Assembly: GCA_009746045.1 (NCBI GenBank)
Contig: RPFO01000164.1
Location: 3,191,874 to 3,255,873 of the forward strand
Length of the DNA: 64,000 bases
Source: Mesostigma viride
Taxonomy: Eukaryota; Streptophyta; Mesostigmatophyceae; Mesostigmatales; Mesostigmataceae
Reading direction: 5' to 3'
The first letter of the stretch is position 1. Every line of letters begins with the position of its first letter. Below the pieces are notes generated by a model. It was not told where the DNA came from. It did no database searches and saw only the letters and a program-made list of their open reading frames with translations. The position numbers were made by a program, and so were the translations under genes. Positions 10,889-33,336 of this stretch are shown here, one piece after another.

Positions 10889-11306
10889 ATAGACCGTGGC
10901 CATGTACATGTACGCCTCCTAGAGGCACTATCCCAGCTAAGCCCCGCGCTTTATTTAATCATGTACATGTGTGCCTATGATGTGCCACACTCCAGACGAT
11001 GCATAGCCTTATTTAGTAATGTTGTGCCCATGCAGGGAGTCACTCTCTGCTGAGAAGCCATGCCATAGCTCTTGTATAGCCATGATGATCTTCCCCCTCA
11101 CAGGCATGCTCCCCCCTTACCCGGGCATAGCGTGATAGACCATGAGGGTGCGGGTGCCCTGGTGCACCTAGAGCAAGTGTTGTTTACATTCCCACCCTTG
11201 CAGGAAGTAGCTTAGAATGTATTATAGGCCCATATGCCCCTTCTCAGGGCTATGTGCTACATATACTCCCAACGGAGTTATGTTCCTAATTAATTAATTA
11301 ATTAAT
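10889..11306 (+). other. Element A 3' UTR and TTAA tail
   Basis: The sequence after the ORF1 stop (TAGTAGTGCAGAATAGATAG, then TGTACATGTACGCCTCCTA, then CATATACTCCCAACGGAG) matches 38027-38458 closely. It is found reversed and truncated at 5265-5535 and 31640-31880. The terminal TTAA repeats are the tail of target-primed reverse transcription. Conservation of this end across truncated copies suggests it is the RT recognition region. Confidence 0.8.
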
Positions 11307-12085
11307 CATAATTCAGCATTGTGCAAATGAATTTCAAGTGATATTAGCATATGTCAGATTATTTGGGTTTTGGGGTGCCACCTCCCCTTAATTTATTGTT
11401 ATTAAAATTGTGTTCATAAGTAGGCCTGCAGATGCAACTGTGGAGGCAACACAACAAGGAAGCAGATCGATGCTATGATGAGGAGGTCCATGCACTTCTG
11501 ATGGGGAGGTCTGGACATGCATGCACTAGCGTGGGCCGGAAAATTTTTTGTTTACACGCACCATGCTCTGATTCCATTACCATGAAATAATGTTACAAAT
11601 TGGGAGAAAAATAAAATGCCGCTAGCTAGCTAGCGCTGTGCCACTTTGATGCACCTACCTGCCATCTGTACCCAGCAGGGTCTCTATATTATAACCACCT
11701 GCTGAATTGTGACCAGCGTGGGGTTCATAGCAATGAATGCATGGTCTGCATGCAGCGTGCTCCAAACTTGCCCGTTCCAATCGCACACAGCTATGGTACA
11801 ATTCTGTCACCGGGTACCAACAATGGGCGCCTACTACTAGAACGCCTAGGCACTACACTATACTATACTATATAGACGCAAGAAGCAACCATTTGCCGGC
11901 TAAGCACCCAGCACGCAACTGCGAAAAATTGCCGATTTGTTTACTAGCCAGCTGGGAACTTGTTTTATATTGTGCACACTCCGTGCTGATTGCTACCATC
12001 ACCATTACCAGCTGCATCGCCTCTTGGATCCTTATCAAACATCCACGGCTCATCCTACATTAAGCGAGCCAGACCAACGTTCCTC
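11307..12085. other. Intergenic, no supported gene
   Basis: The DNA between element A and the last exon of the cytidylyltransferase gene shows no recognisable protein. It is of ordinary composition, and must contain the 3' UTR and polyadenylation region of the minus-strand gene ending at 12086. Confidence 0.5.
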
Positions 12086-21816
<9,731 letters not shown>

Positions 21817-22175
21817 CTGTGTAGGGGGAACAGGAAAAGGAGTGGGCAGGAGGGTGGGCAGGGGAAGTCTTAACGGGAAAGTTACATGGACTGATGTTTG
21901 AGGCGATTGGATATGTTCTGTGTTTAGTGTTACTGCTGTAAACTGCAATATGCAACGGGAGTGGGTAGGGGGAGCGGCCGGCGGGCTGCAGTTAGGTAGG
22001 GGGCGCGAGCGGTGCAATGTGTGGGCAACACACGCAGGCAGAGGGGATGTGTGGGCCGACGGACGCAGGCGAGGGGAAGAGCGGTAGTGTGGTGGGTCAG
22101 AGGAGGGAGTGAGGAGAACGATGGGGGGGAGAATATGGAGCCAAGGATGGAGGCAGAGGACAGGGACAATGGGAG

Positions 22176-22345
22176 AAGGGAGAAGGGAGAATGGAGAATG
22201 GAGAATGGAGAATGGAGAATGGAGAATGGAGAATGGAGAATGGAGAATGGAGAATGGAGAATGGAGAATGGAGAATGGAGAATGGAGAATGCGGACGCCA
22301 GAATGGAGAATGCGGACGCCAGAATGGAGAATGCGGACGCCAAGG
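22176..22345. repeat. 7-bp minisatellite (GGAGAAT)n followed by 21-bp units
   Basis: About 18 copies of GGAGAAT are followed by three 21-bp units GCGGACGCCAGAATGGAGAAT. The 21-bp units contain the 7-bp motif, showing how one array grew out of the other. All frames stay open, so the long Glu/Trp/Arg/Met frames here are artefacts. Confidence 0.95.
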
Positions 22346-22871
22346 CCCAGGAAGGCGTGAGAGACACTACGCGAGGACGATGGGATCTGGCAACGCTGGG
22401 CAAACCTGTTTCTCGTGATACCCTTTGCTTGTGAACACACAAGGGGGGAACCGCGAGCGATAACTCATCATCGCACACTTTTCAACGCTTAAGATGACTT
22501 GATTATCGAAAAGAAGCACAAAGTATAAGAATGGAGCATGAACTACTAGAACGAAGCGCAAACGTTTCCCACGGATAAGATGGAGTACGGCAGCTTGGCT
22601 GGTGAGAGAAGTCCCTTGTCCCCATCCCTCTACAAGCCCACCCCACCCCAGCTAGGCAAAGGACAGGGATTGACGAAATAACCGGTTGCTACAGGCTCCG
22701 CAACAAGGCAAAACAGGAAGTCAAGTTGAAGACCAATTGTGGCACGCAGCAAGCATAGTGCCGAAATCAGGCCTTGGAACGATACGTAGTGAGCGCATCG
22801 CGCCTACAGGGCGGAAACGAGCCCACACATCCTGACATGCTCACGTAAACACCCAGAAAGGTGCTCGGAAA

Positions 22872-23099
<228 letters not shown>

Positions 23100-24585
23100 C
23101 GCAAATGAACGCGAGGGACGCACACGACCGGCCTGAGACCGTAGCGCAGTCACACTGCCATGAAAGAAAAACTCTGCGACAGAAATCTTGGCAAGCGGTA
23201 AACCCGTGCCTCCCACATAGCATTGCGAAAACACTAACCCCAATCTTCAGCAAACAATTTTCTCTCAAACTCACTTCAGATGGATCATTGCTCTTTGAAA
23301 CCAGCCTCCGCCTTGCCGCCATTTCGCCTGCGCTGAAATACCGTTGTAATATGCGTCAGAACCCTGATCTATGCCTTCATCATTCACTGCACTACATGAC
23401 TGTCGAACATGGCCAATTATGGCGGTACACTCTGCATAGACGAGGTGCGCGCGCAAGGCACACCTGAGGCCAAACCCATAACTATATAGTGCACGGTTTC
23501 TGTCGCAGATTCTACGCAACGATGCCTGCCTCTTGGCGCGTAATGGCGCAATTCGCAGCAGCGACAGCACAAACGAGTGAGCAAATCGGGAATTCCGAAT
23601 ATCCAGGCAAATGGTGAGCACATGGGACGAACGGAATGCGCGCTAACCATAAAAACGTCTTTCGCCTTGGCATCGGCGAGCGTTTCCCAGTTCCTACGAT
23701 CGGCCTGTCGCGGTGATCCGTCGCGGTCATTGCGACGGACAAAGGATGAACTCGAATCTCAGGACGGCCTGCGAGTTGGGACACCACGGAACTGTACCGG
23801 CAGACTGAACGGTCACATATTAGTCACCGCCGAAAGTACGGATCGCAATTTGACGACTCTTACAACGGAAACCGTCCATGTCCCTGTGCCCCGATAGTAC
23901 CACCGATACTAAATATATCCGGCCCTCGGCCACTATAGATTCTCTGCTGCCCATGTGCGGCGTGGGACACAACCACAACAACAACAACAACAGCGGAAAC
24001 GGCGCGCGGGAATAAACTCAACTCAACTCAACCAATTAGAAGTCCAGTGGCTGCCGTGGTCTACTAGGCTCCGTTTTAGCCACTGACATCTTGATACCCT
24101 AGGCTTAGCAGGGATACTACTACTGGTTATATAAATATTTGGAATAAACGTACACCTAATTATCTGATCAGAGTACACCTAATTACCTGGAAAATAAACT
24201 CAACTCAACTCAACTCAACTCAACAGCGGAAACAACAACAAGATGGGCTGGCCCGAGTCCCGACCGCGACCGCCCGCGGCCCGATCCAGGCAAAAAGCTA
24301 CAGCTGTAAAGTAAAGTATGTACGTACGTATGTAACTTCTGCAGGTCAGGAGCGCCAAGGTCTGCAAGGTGCAAGACCCCATACAGGTGTAGGCCCAGGG
24401 TAGGCCCCAGTTCGGCGCCCGGCGGTTTGCGTGTATTGCCCGTTCCCGTTCCCGCGTGGTAAAGACGCACACGTCAGTGACAATGGGGAATGACACGAGC
24501 AGACGCCCATTCCACGTGAAAAATCTCCGTTGGGCGCAGTAACCACGCACCTTTCTCGTCCCAACTTACCAAGGTTGCTGAGATC

Positions 24586-27500
24586 ATGGCGACGTGTGCG
24601 TTAGCGCAAAATTCATGTATTGCCGCTAGCCGGGGGGAGTTTGCCGGGGAGAAGTTGGTGCTCTCCTCTAACGTGCGCGCGAGATGTCCGGCAAGGCCAG
24701 CGGCAGTCAAGCCCATTTCAGCCTCTCTGCGATCGAAGTTGCCCAGAGATGTAGCTGCTAAGGCGGCAGCGACGCATGCTCCCTCGTCCGAATATGGTAA
24801 ATCCATCCCGATGAATGTTCACTGTCGTCAATTTCTTTTCGGCATTATGAGTGCCCGCTGCGCGATAGCCGCCGCCGTGATGCGATGCGTCATTGGACGA
24901 GACACTTTCTATGTGATATGCTCTGAGTCACATTGGTGTGCTTGTGAAGTGTTTTTAAAAAAAATTATGGGCCCTGTACTGGTGACGTTGGGGACATGTT
25001 ATTCGTTAGCGTAATTACTGACCTTTTTCTTGCGCTGCCGGCCTGACATCTGGCAGGTAGCCTAATATTTTCCAGGCGCCGTTAGTTGTCTTCAGTTGTC
25101 CAAATTTAGATTTTCCACGCATCTGCTAAAACTGCGGGGTCCTTCGAAAATGGATAAGCCCATGGCCTAGCAAGCGATCTTGTAGTTGTATGCCATGTCA
25201 GCAGTATTTTAGTTTTATGTCACCATTCAGGTTCCTTGTTGCACTATCTGGCTGTTCGAGACAATCCCGGAGCGAGTGTCCACTATCCCCCTCCCCCCCC
25301 TGAGCAGTGGGGGGGGGGCGTTAGACCCGCCCACCCCCCACCCCCCTATTTCCCCTGCTAGTACTACAGAAGGGGGGCAGAGGGGGGGGGTCGCAACCCG
25401 CCCCTACCCATCAACCTGTACCAGGGGGTGGCCAGGTGGGGGGGGTTGGACCCTCAATCCCCCCCCCCTCAGGACGGGTGGGGGGGTGGGGGGTGTCGGA
25501 ACCCGCCCCCCAGTGCACACTCGCTCCAGGATTATCACAAACAGCCAGCGATGGCTTGCGGTATCGACTTCGCCCATCGGGGCATTATGTCCTGTGGTTG
25601 GGAGCATGCGGAAGTATGGATTTGCTTGTTCGTGCGTGGGCTTGCCGCGATTCATGAGAAGGAAGCTTGCATTTCCCATCTCCGGCAAGCATGCCTGTAC
25701 AGAAACACAATAGACTGCTTGAATCCACCCGCTCACCCTAAGTCAATTTGCTGCCGCCCTTCCTGCGATGACCTGTTAAATGCTTCTTCCTGCTGCTGAC
25801 AAACGCCTCTCCTGCTGCTTTAATCTGCTGTTGGTTGGGACACCTCAGCGAGCCGGAAACTGTTCCAAAAGGACGCCCACCTGGCGGAGGTGGACCCTGA
25901 GATCTCGGCCATCATCAACAAGGAGAAGAAGCGCCAGTGGCGCGGGCTGGAGCTGATCGCGTCGGAAAACTTCACCTCACGCGCGGTCATGGAGGCCCTA
26001 TCCTCGTGCCTGACAAACAAGTACTCGGAGGGACTCCCTGGCAAGCGGTACGTGTACGGCTGCCAGCTGTCTCCGCGCCATCGTGCTTTCTTGGGGTGCA
26101 AGCAGGGTGCCCGGTTTGGGCACAAGTGGGGCTCTGCATTGCGACTGTAAATAGCCATGCTTTTGTTTGTAATGTCCCCTCAAGGCGTCGGCATGAGGGA
26201 AGACAGAATACTGGCAGGGTCAGTAAGCACAGTTGTCCCAAAAGGATAGCAACGGCCACTCTTTGTATTTGGTTAAAGATGAATGGCTTCCTTCTGGGCG
26301 CTTGGGGTTGAATATCAAGCGGTCTGCAGCGCTGCTCTCTCTCCTCATTGGCCTTCCCCACTCTCGCTCCCTGCTGCTCATGCCCTTTTGGCTTCTAGGT
26401 TGAGCCCTGTGTGATAGTGTATGCTGTCATTTGCCCCCCGCTTCTCCTATCATTCGCCCCCCGTTTCTCCTATCGTTTCGCCCCCCGTTTCTCCTATCAG
26501 TTTCTCCTGTTTCTGGTATCATTCGCCCCCCGTTTCTCCTTGATCGTCCGTCCCTCTCACGACAGAGAAGCATGAGGCACCTTTGCCACTGCTGGCTGAA
26601 GGCCATTATGTTACTCCTGGACAGCATTTGAAACCGTGCCACAGATGGCGCATGCATGCCCCTAACTGTTTTAGGGCTTATGGTTTAAGGCTTAGGGTTT
26701 GCCCATAAATGTCCCTAGCTATCTGCTTGCTTCTCTGTGCGCCCTTCCTCATCGCACAAATCTTATTGCGTGGGAGCAAGCCTTGCGTGCTTTCACTGGC
26801 ATGGCGCCGACCCACGGCCGATCCCACCGCCAACCCCACCGCCGACCCTGCCGCCGGCCTTCAGATTGACTAGGCTTCGCGAGGGCCACCCCTTGCCAGG
26901 GGGGCAGTTGGCCCGGAACTAGGCGATGAAGGAAGGGGATACGAGTTGGGATACTTTTGTAGTCCGACCATCAACCCACATTCTCCGCGCAGACACAGAC
27001 AGTTGGAGCACCCCTCACTGTATGCGGCACGCCAAGGCCCCAGCTTTGATCGCATGTGTCAACAAACACTTGCGCGTCAACAAACACGGTACTTTCCGCG
27101 TCAACCAAGGGTGCTGTTGCCTGGCACTCCAATCGGCAGGTGCTGAGGGCTGAGTCGTGAAGGGCTGAATCGTTCACAGTGGTATTGCCGTACGGGGCTG
27201 AATCGTTCAGGGCGCGATGATCAATCCCTTCCTCCATTGGCCCCCTTGTTGGCATGCTGCTTCCCTCTGGCTGTCGTCCTCCGTTGCGTGTGGCAGGTAT
27301 TACGGCGGCAACGAGTACATCGACCAGAGCGAGACGCTGTGCCAGAAGCGCGCGCTGGCGGCGTTTGGCCTCGACCCGGCCGAGTGGGGGGTCAACGTGC
27401 AGGTGAGGGTGCACACTTTTGTAGTGGGGGGTGAACACGCCGAGTGGGGGGTGAACGTCATGTGGGGCCACACAAGGGCACGTGCCAGATGGGGGGGTCA

Positions 27501-30500
27501 ATATACAGATTTGGTGGCTGCACGCCACGGCTGCCCATGTCGCATGGCAGCAGGAGACCCCGGGTGGCCACGTGGCAGCTTGCTGTGTGCTCCTGCGCGG
27601 AAGGCATCCCATGGGTCGTGGGGTGTTGGACACCAGGCAGATGATCCGTTTGCGGGATCTGTGACCTGCCGACCGCTGCCTGCTGGCCATGCACCCGGTT
27701 GCCTGCAGCGATCTGCAACCACCGGCTTGCAGGCAGCCATAGTGATGCGGCAGACTTGCCGTGTTATGTAGCGATGTGGCGGACTTGCCGAGGTACCGTT
27801 ACTCCGTTTAGTTTGTGGTGCATCCTTAAACATCTCAAGCGTGTGTGTGTCATGGATAGCCGAGGTAATCCATTGAGTTTATTGTTTGCGGGACTGGGTA
27901 GCAGAGGTTTCGTAGCGCGGACCCTCGTCCATGTCACAGATCACGGGACAGCGCGTATTTCCGTGTGGAAACAGAGGCTGGGGCAGCCCGTGTTGTGCCG
28001 GATGCATGGTGACGGAAGCAAGTATACGTCTCTCTGCTTGCTTCCCATCGTCCGTGTCGCCGTGGTGGCGATGGCAACCACGCGCATGCCAGGTTCGAGG
28101 ACTATCAAGGGGAACCACGAGGGGTGGTGCCTGGCAGAGAACGGCGGGGGTGTCCTGGCTGAATCCACACATGCCTTCAACCTGTGTGCTTGTAACATGC
28201 TTGCCTGACTTGGATGTTCTGCTGCCTTTGGTTGCTACCTGTGCTCCACCTGGCTTCATGTCATTGTGCGCCCCCCTCGCTCTCCCCCCCCCACACACCA
28301 CGCGCAGCCCTTGTCAGGATCTCCCGCCAACTTTGCCGTCTACACGGCACTGCTCAAACCGCATGACCGCATCATGGTACGTCGCCAGCACACACTGTCT
28401 GGCTCACCCATGGACGCATGCACCATGTCCTGGATTCTCGCACATGCGGTGGCCACACGCACATGATCGCCTTCATTGCCTTGGTTCTTGCCTCGTGATT
28501 GGCCCACATGGCCAAAGGCTCCATTGCACCCCTGGCATTCGCTGTGTACGCTCACACGCCCTCTACCCTGACACCCCGCGTCTCGCATGTCTCGAGTTCC
28601 CAACATGAGCCCTTTACCTGCCCCCCTGGCCCAATGGTTGCGTGTATATCATGATCATATGTAGTGTTCTGATTATTCATCTGTGTTATGATTCTACGAT
28701 TACTGCTCTGCATTCTCATCGACTCCCAGGGCCTGGACCTGCCCCACGGCGGCCACCTGTCGCACGGGTTCATGACCCCCAAGCGGCGCGTCTCCGCCAC
28801 CTCGCTCTACTTTGAGTCCATGCCCTACCGGCTGGACGAGTCGACCGGCATCATCGACTACGACACGCTCGCGAAGGTAAGCATAACTCAACAGAGGTAC
28901 AGGGTCAGAGGTACAGAAGGAAGGGGCTGCATGCCTTCTCACGGCACCTGGCGAAACACCCCGTTGAAAATACTTCCACACCCATGAGATCCCACACAAT
29001 GTGTTGTCCGCGTCCTCTGTCCAAGCCGGCACACCTAGACATTCACGCGGCCTCCACATTTTTCACGCCTTCCTTTCCAGACATTACGTCGAGGTCATGC
29101 AGCAGAGTTTGGCATGGCATGCGCCCCCTGTCTCTTGGCTTGGCTTTATTCGCTGTCTCATGCAAAATGCTCATCACACAAAGGTACACACAACACCTAT
29201 ACCCATGCAAGGCCCCGCTACTCCCCCATCGCTTGTACATTCTAGTCATTTCACAAGGTGGGAACGCCGTGCTTCCAGGAATAGTTGTCTCACTTTGTAC
29301 TTCTCCTCCGCTTCTCCCTCTTCCCCCCCCCCCCCCCGCCCCCCCCACTACCCGACCAGAACGCGCTCCTATTCCGTCCGAACCTGATCATTGCGGGCGC
29401 CAGCGCGTACCCGCGTGACTACGACTATAAGCGTATGCGCGAGATCGCGGACAGCGTGGAGGCCTACCTCATGTCCGACATGGCACACATCAGCGGGCTG
29501 GTCGCCGCAGGGGTCACTGCGAGCCCGTTTGAGTACTCGGACATCGTTACCACCACCACGCACAAGTCGCTGCGGGGGCCGCGCGGCGGCATGATCTTCT
29601 ACCGCAAGTGCGTGATGAAGGTGGCGCGTGGTTTTGTGGTCAAATAGAACTTTGGGCCTTCCTCGTCTAGTTACCAGAGTCCTTCCTCGTGTTGTCACTA
29701 GAACAAATGGAATTCGAATGAGGGCTTGCTCCTGCAAAGATCAGCACTCTGTTTCGTTTCTCATTTTGAGGGGTCTTTTTCGTCTTCCTCCTGCCCGCTT
29801 CCGCCAGCATGTTTCTATCGTTGAGTTCTATTTTCCCTACCGAGTGCAGAGTGTTGCGGCAGGTTTTATCAGGTGGGCTCTGGCCTGTAACGCGAATTTT
29901 CTGTCTTTCTCGTCTATTTCTACGATGCAAAAGTTGGTGATGTCCCGCTTTGTGTCTGTTTCTTCGCTCTTGCTTGCCTCCCTCTTCATCCGGGCTTCTT
30001 TCTGGATAGATGAGCTCGACTTGTTGGGGTAGTGGTGGGTTGGTCGAAAGGGAGTGCAGGAGGACACCTCGCTTCCCCTCGTACCCTGGCACCCGCGGAC
30101 ACCCTCCCTTGGCCTTCTGTGCCTGTGGCATGCGGCTGCTGTCTGCTCGCGCCCCCTGTGCGTGCTGCGCATGACGTATCTTTTGGCCCCATGCGTGCAC
30201 GCCGCCGGATGTATCTGTTCATGACATGGTCATATTTTTGCTTACTTCGGCGCGTGACGTGCACCGGCAGGGGCGAGAAGTGGGGCACCACGCTCGAGGC
30301 CGCGATCGACCAGGCGGTGTTCCCCGGCCTCCAGGGTGGCCCCCACAACCACACGATCGCTGCCCTCGCGGTCGCACTCAAGATGGCCATGACGCCCGAG
30401 TTCAAGGGCTACCAGAAGCAGGTCGTCGCCAACTGCAAGGCGCTCGCCGCGCGGCTGCAGGCACTCGGGTACACGCTCGTGTCTGGGGGGACTGACAACC

Positions 30501-30889
30501 ACCTGGTGCTCATGGACCTGCGGCCCAAGGGCATTGACGGCGCGCGCGCCGAGTACATCATGGACCTCGCGCTGATCACGGTGAACAAGAACAGCGTCCC
30601 TGGGGACAAGAGCGCGCTCGTCCCTGGGGGCCTGCGCGTGGGCACGCCCGCGCTGACCAGCCGGGGGTTCATCGAGAAGGACTTTGAGCGCGTCGCGGAG
30701 CTCATCCACCGCGCGGTCCTCATCGCGCTCGACGCCAAGGAGAGCACTGCGGGTGCCAAGCTCGGCGCGTTCAAGGAGTACTGCGCCTCGTCGGCGTGCA
30801 AGGAGAAGGCGGCGATCGAGGCGCTGCGGGCGGAGGTGGAGGCCATGGCCAAGCAGTTTCCCATCCCTGGGTTTGATGCCCCTGCGTGA
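24586..30889 (+). CDS. Serine hydroxymethyltransferase, probably plastid-targeted, 532 aa, 7 exons
   Basis: This PLP enzyme interconverts serine plus tetrahydrofolate with glycine plus 5,10-methylene-tetrahydrofolate. Exons, all phase-consistent: 24586-24796, 25849-26047, 27297-27402, 28308-28376, 28730-28876, 29360-29607 and 30271-30889. Total coding length is 1599 nt. Exon 1 encodes about 70 residues poor in acidic residues and rich in Ala, Ser, Arg and Lys ([19 protein letters not shown]), typical of a transit peptide. Core motifs: [77 protein letters not shown]-like [27 protein letters not shown] (PLP lysine about residue 313), [53 protein letters not shown]. All key motifs are present, so it should be active. 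Chloroplast targeting is inferred from composition only; a mitochondrial presequence is the alternative. Confidence 0.96.
26428..26545. repeat. About 20-bp minisatellite in SHMT intron 2
   Basis: The unit CGCCCCCCGTTTCTCCTATC with small indels occurs about five times, including one compressed copy (AGTTTCTCCTGTTTCTGG). It is located between exons 25849-26047 and 27297-27402. Confidence 0.85.
27380..27460. repeat. Partial copy of SHMT exon 3 end inside intron 3
   Basis: The exon end GCCGAGTGGGGGGTCAACGT (27380-27399) is echoed just inside the intron as GCCGAGTGGGGGGTGAACGT (27439-27458). A shorter GTGGGGGGTGAACACGCC echo lies between them. The duplicate lacks the CAG before GTGAGG, so the true donor at 27403 is not duplicated exactly. 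Confidence 0.75.
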
Positions 30890-31631
30890 GGCGCCAGATT
30901 GCATTCACGTCGGCCAGATTGCATTCATGTCGGCCCGTGTCAGGATGATCTTCCCTAATGGTGGTGGGTGTGCTCGTGTGAGGCAGCAGTTGGGAGGATT
31001 TCTCCATGGGTCACTCGAACCGTGGAACCCAACCACTTCTACAGGGATTGGATGGGCAATGGTTTTCCCCGCGGTCAAAGGCAGATAATAGGTGGAGACC
31101 CTAATAGGTGGAGACCCTAATAGGTGGAGGCCCCTGATGGAGTTGGTATCCTTGCTCGAGACAGGGTAATGTAGTTCCATGTGCATGTGTGGGTTGCAAC
31201 ATGGTGATGAGAGCGCGAGAAGAGGGCGGCGTGCCAGCGTTTCGTTTCCTGTGCTATTAATAGGGATTCACTTCGGGTGGCTCTGACGTAGCTGCAGTTT
31301 GTTTGCATGATGCTGATGTCACATGCATGGCCGAGGAACATGTGGGCCACTGTTCTTGGCTCGTGGGGATGTAGGATGAGAGGGCACGTGTCCAAGCGTG
31401 GCGGTTATGATATGGAGCCCTCACAAAGGGTTTACTTTTTGCGACAGCAGGACTGATATGAGGCATCCCATGCAGATGCATGCATGAGAGTCACTGTCGA
31501 ATGCAACTGGACATTGTAACAGTTAATTATGACTTCGTGTAAACTGTTGCATCCAAGTGGAGGGTAACTTGGAGTTCCAAGTTCAGTGTTAATGGGTGCC
31601 CAAGAGTATTAAATTAAATTAAATTAGATTA
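30890..31631. other. SHMT 3' flank, no supported gene
   Basis: There is a short duplication (TTGCATTCACGTCGGCCAGA / TTGCATTCATGTCGGCCCG) at 30899-30935 just after the stop, and a TAGGTGGAGACCC triplication at 31090-31130. Nothing protein-coding is recognised. The region should contain the SHMT polyadenylation site. Confidence 0.5.
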
Positions 31632-31950
31632 TTACATATCTCCGTGGGGAGCATATGTAACACATATCCCTGAGAAGGGTAATATGGTTTTTAATACATT
31701 CTAGGCTACAACCTGCAGGCGGGGGATGTAAACAGCCACATACTCTGGGTGCACAAGTTGCACCTGCACCTCCTTGTGTCCCAACAGCGAAGGTGCGGAC
31801 ATTTGGTGGAAGATGATTATGGCTAGGCAATAGCTAGGGCATGGCATCTCAGCAGGGAGTCTCTGCAGGGCAAGAGTATTAAATTGAATTAAATTATATA
31901 ACATGGCTCCATTGGGAGATCATGTAGTGCTCGTGAACGTATTCCCTTGC
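31632..31950 (-). mobile_element. Element A-type 3' ends, 5'-truncated (two tandem pieces)
   Basis: (TTAAA)n-like tail, then ACATATCTCCGTGGGGAGCA, ATACATTCTAGG, CAACCTGCAGG, and GGAAGATGATTATGGCTAGG match the reverse complement of the element A 3' UTR and the copy at 5265-5535. A second tail plus a short UTR stub (ACATGGCTCCATTGGGAGAT) starts at about 31880. The pieces end at the RT fragment that begins near 31950. Confidence 0.75.
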
Positions 31951-31966
31951 TCGTGAAAGTATTCCC

Positions 31967-32545
31967 TTGGAGAATCTCATTGCCTCAAACGATGATGTTC
32001 TCATCAGCCGTTTTATCCATACATGTCGATACATTGATGATGTCATCGCTTTCGACAACCCTGATTTCGCAACCCATTTGTATATCACCGCTGGTCTGCC
32101 TGGCATCTACCCGCAAGCGTCCCTCACATTAAAGCTCACGTCGGAGGATACTCATTGCAATTACCTCGATCTTAACATTACCCATAACAAGAAGGGCTGG
32201 CGTACGGCTGTCTATGATAAGCGCAAGGATCCTAAATACCAGCAAATTCCTTTTATTCGTTACCCCGATATTCACAGTCTCCTTTCCCACACAGCAAAAT
32301 ATGGTGTTGTTCTTTCTCAGTTACATCGTTTTTCCCGTCTTTGTTCTTATCGTGTTGATTTCATCACGACTCTTGTTGAACTCTTGCAGCGTTTATTGGT
32401 CAAAGACTATGACCGAGACATTATGCTCCGTCAAGTCCGATGTTTTTTGCAACGTCACCCACATCTGTTCGGTGCTGCCCCTTGGCACAAGCTCTACAAA
32501 CAGGTCGTGGACCGGCTGGATCGCATAGTATCTCCGCACATCTGA
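31967..32545 (+). pseudogene. Reverse transcriptase C-terminal fragment, Penelope-like or related
   Basis: The frame gives CRYIDDVIAFDNPDF (catalytic YIDD), then YPQASLTLKLTSED, CNYLDLNI, WRTAVYDKRKDPK, PFIRYPDIHSLLSHTAKYG, VVLSQLHRFSRLCSYRVDF and a basic C-terminus, stop at 32543-32545. The sequence YxDD, then Y-P-L-x-L, LDL-x-I, V-Y-x-K, and H-x3-R/K downstream is the layout of the palm end and thumb of Penelope-like and related RTs, different from the LINE RT at 36161-37747. The fingers and N-terminal domains are missing, so this is a 5'-truncated relic. No GIY-YIG endonuclease follows. Confidence 0.65.
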
Positions 32546-32809
32546 ACCCTGTGCTGCCAGATCTCCTTTGCGGCCGTTCCGAGCTTGGCACTGGATTCGT
32601 TGTCCACATCGTCGCGTCACTGCAGCAACACGATGTTTTCTGGCATCTGCGGGCTTTTGGTTCCCGCTGCACATTTGAAAGTGCTGTCCTCCGGCTTTTT
32701 GCCTTTGCACCGTGTGCAGTTCTTGGACGTTTTGGAATCATGGCATGGCTAACGTGATGACTGACTAGCTACCTTTTCAGTGGTTTTCCATTTGCCGGCG
32801 GGTATTTCC

Positions 32810-33265
32810 TCGTAAATGGTGGGAGAGCGATCGCAGCAATGGTGCTCACCACTAGACACTCCCGGCCAGTTAGGCTCGAAACACACGCCCTGATCCAGCA
32901 TGCTGTTTCCGGCCCCACCGTCTAGGTCATCTAGTCGCTCTACACGTAAGCCAGCCATAATTTCAATGCACAAGGATACACATTTCCATCACCATTCATC
33001 TTCATCATCCTGAACGACTCGAACACGCGGACAAGATAACGGCAGGCTCGAGCTACCATGGTCCGGATCCTCCCGATTTCTGGCCTGCGCTGGTTGTCTC
33101 CTTGATATTTCATGTTCCAGGTTGGGTTTCAATGGATAGGTGTCGAAGACGCAGCATAAGCAAGACAACCATGCATGCCCATGCAACCATGTCAATGCCT
33201 GTGCATGTGAGCTACCATGGTCCGGACTCTCCAGATTTCTGGCCTGCGCTGGTTGTCTCCTTGCA
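32810..33265 (-). repeat. Dispersed 'CAAGGAGACAACC' module, inverted copy and partial tandem
   Basis: Read on the minus strand, 33104-32810 starts CAAGGAGACAACCAGCGCAG. It continues CCATGGTAGCTCGAGCCTGC and runs to GGTGAGCACCATTGCTGCGA, matching 38548-38860 almost throughout. A second, shorter copy of its beginning lies at 33263-33210. The module therefore brackets the element A copy 2 insertion in inverted orientation. Confidence 0.85.
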
Positions 33266-33336
33266 TGATGTCAATGCCTGTGCATGGCCTAGCTTTTTTT
33301 TTTTTGTAGATAGCTTAGACCGGTAGGATTGCATGT

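Larger units (their letters stand above)
9329..11306 (+). mobile_element. Element A copy 1: ORF1-only non-LTR retroposon
   Basis: The element begins ACGAGGTAGCCATGG, has one intact ORF (9467-10888), a 3' UTR of about 0.4 kb, and ends in TTAA repeats at about 11306. Copy 2 (33501-38458) has the same ends, the same ORF and the same UTR, and is bounded by an 11-bp target duplication, which defines the element. No reverse transcriptase or endonuclease lies between ORF1 and the 3' UTR. In copy 2 the RT sequence is a later insertion. The element therefore appears non-autonomous and must borrow an RT. An obvious target duplication is not seen for this copy. Confidence 0.8.

Noticed and set aside
24210-24564. 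Small minus-strand ORFs upstream of SHMT
   Set aside because: No family resemblance, overlapping frames, and located where the SHMT promoter and 5' UTR are expected.
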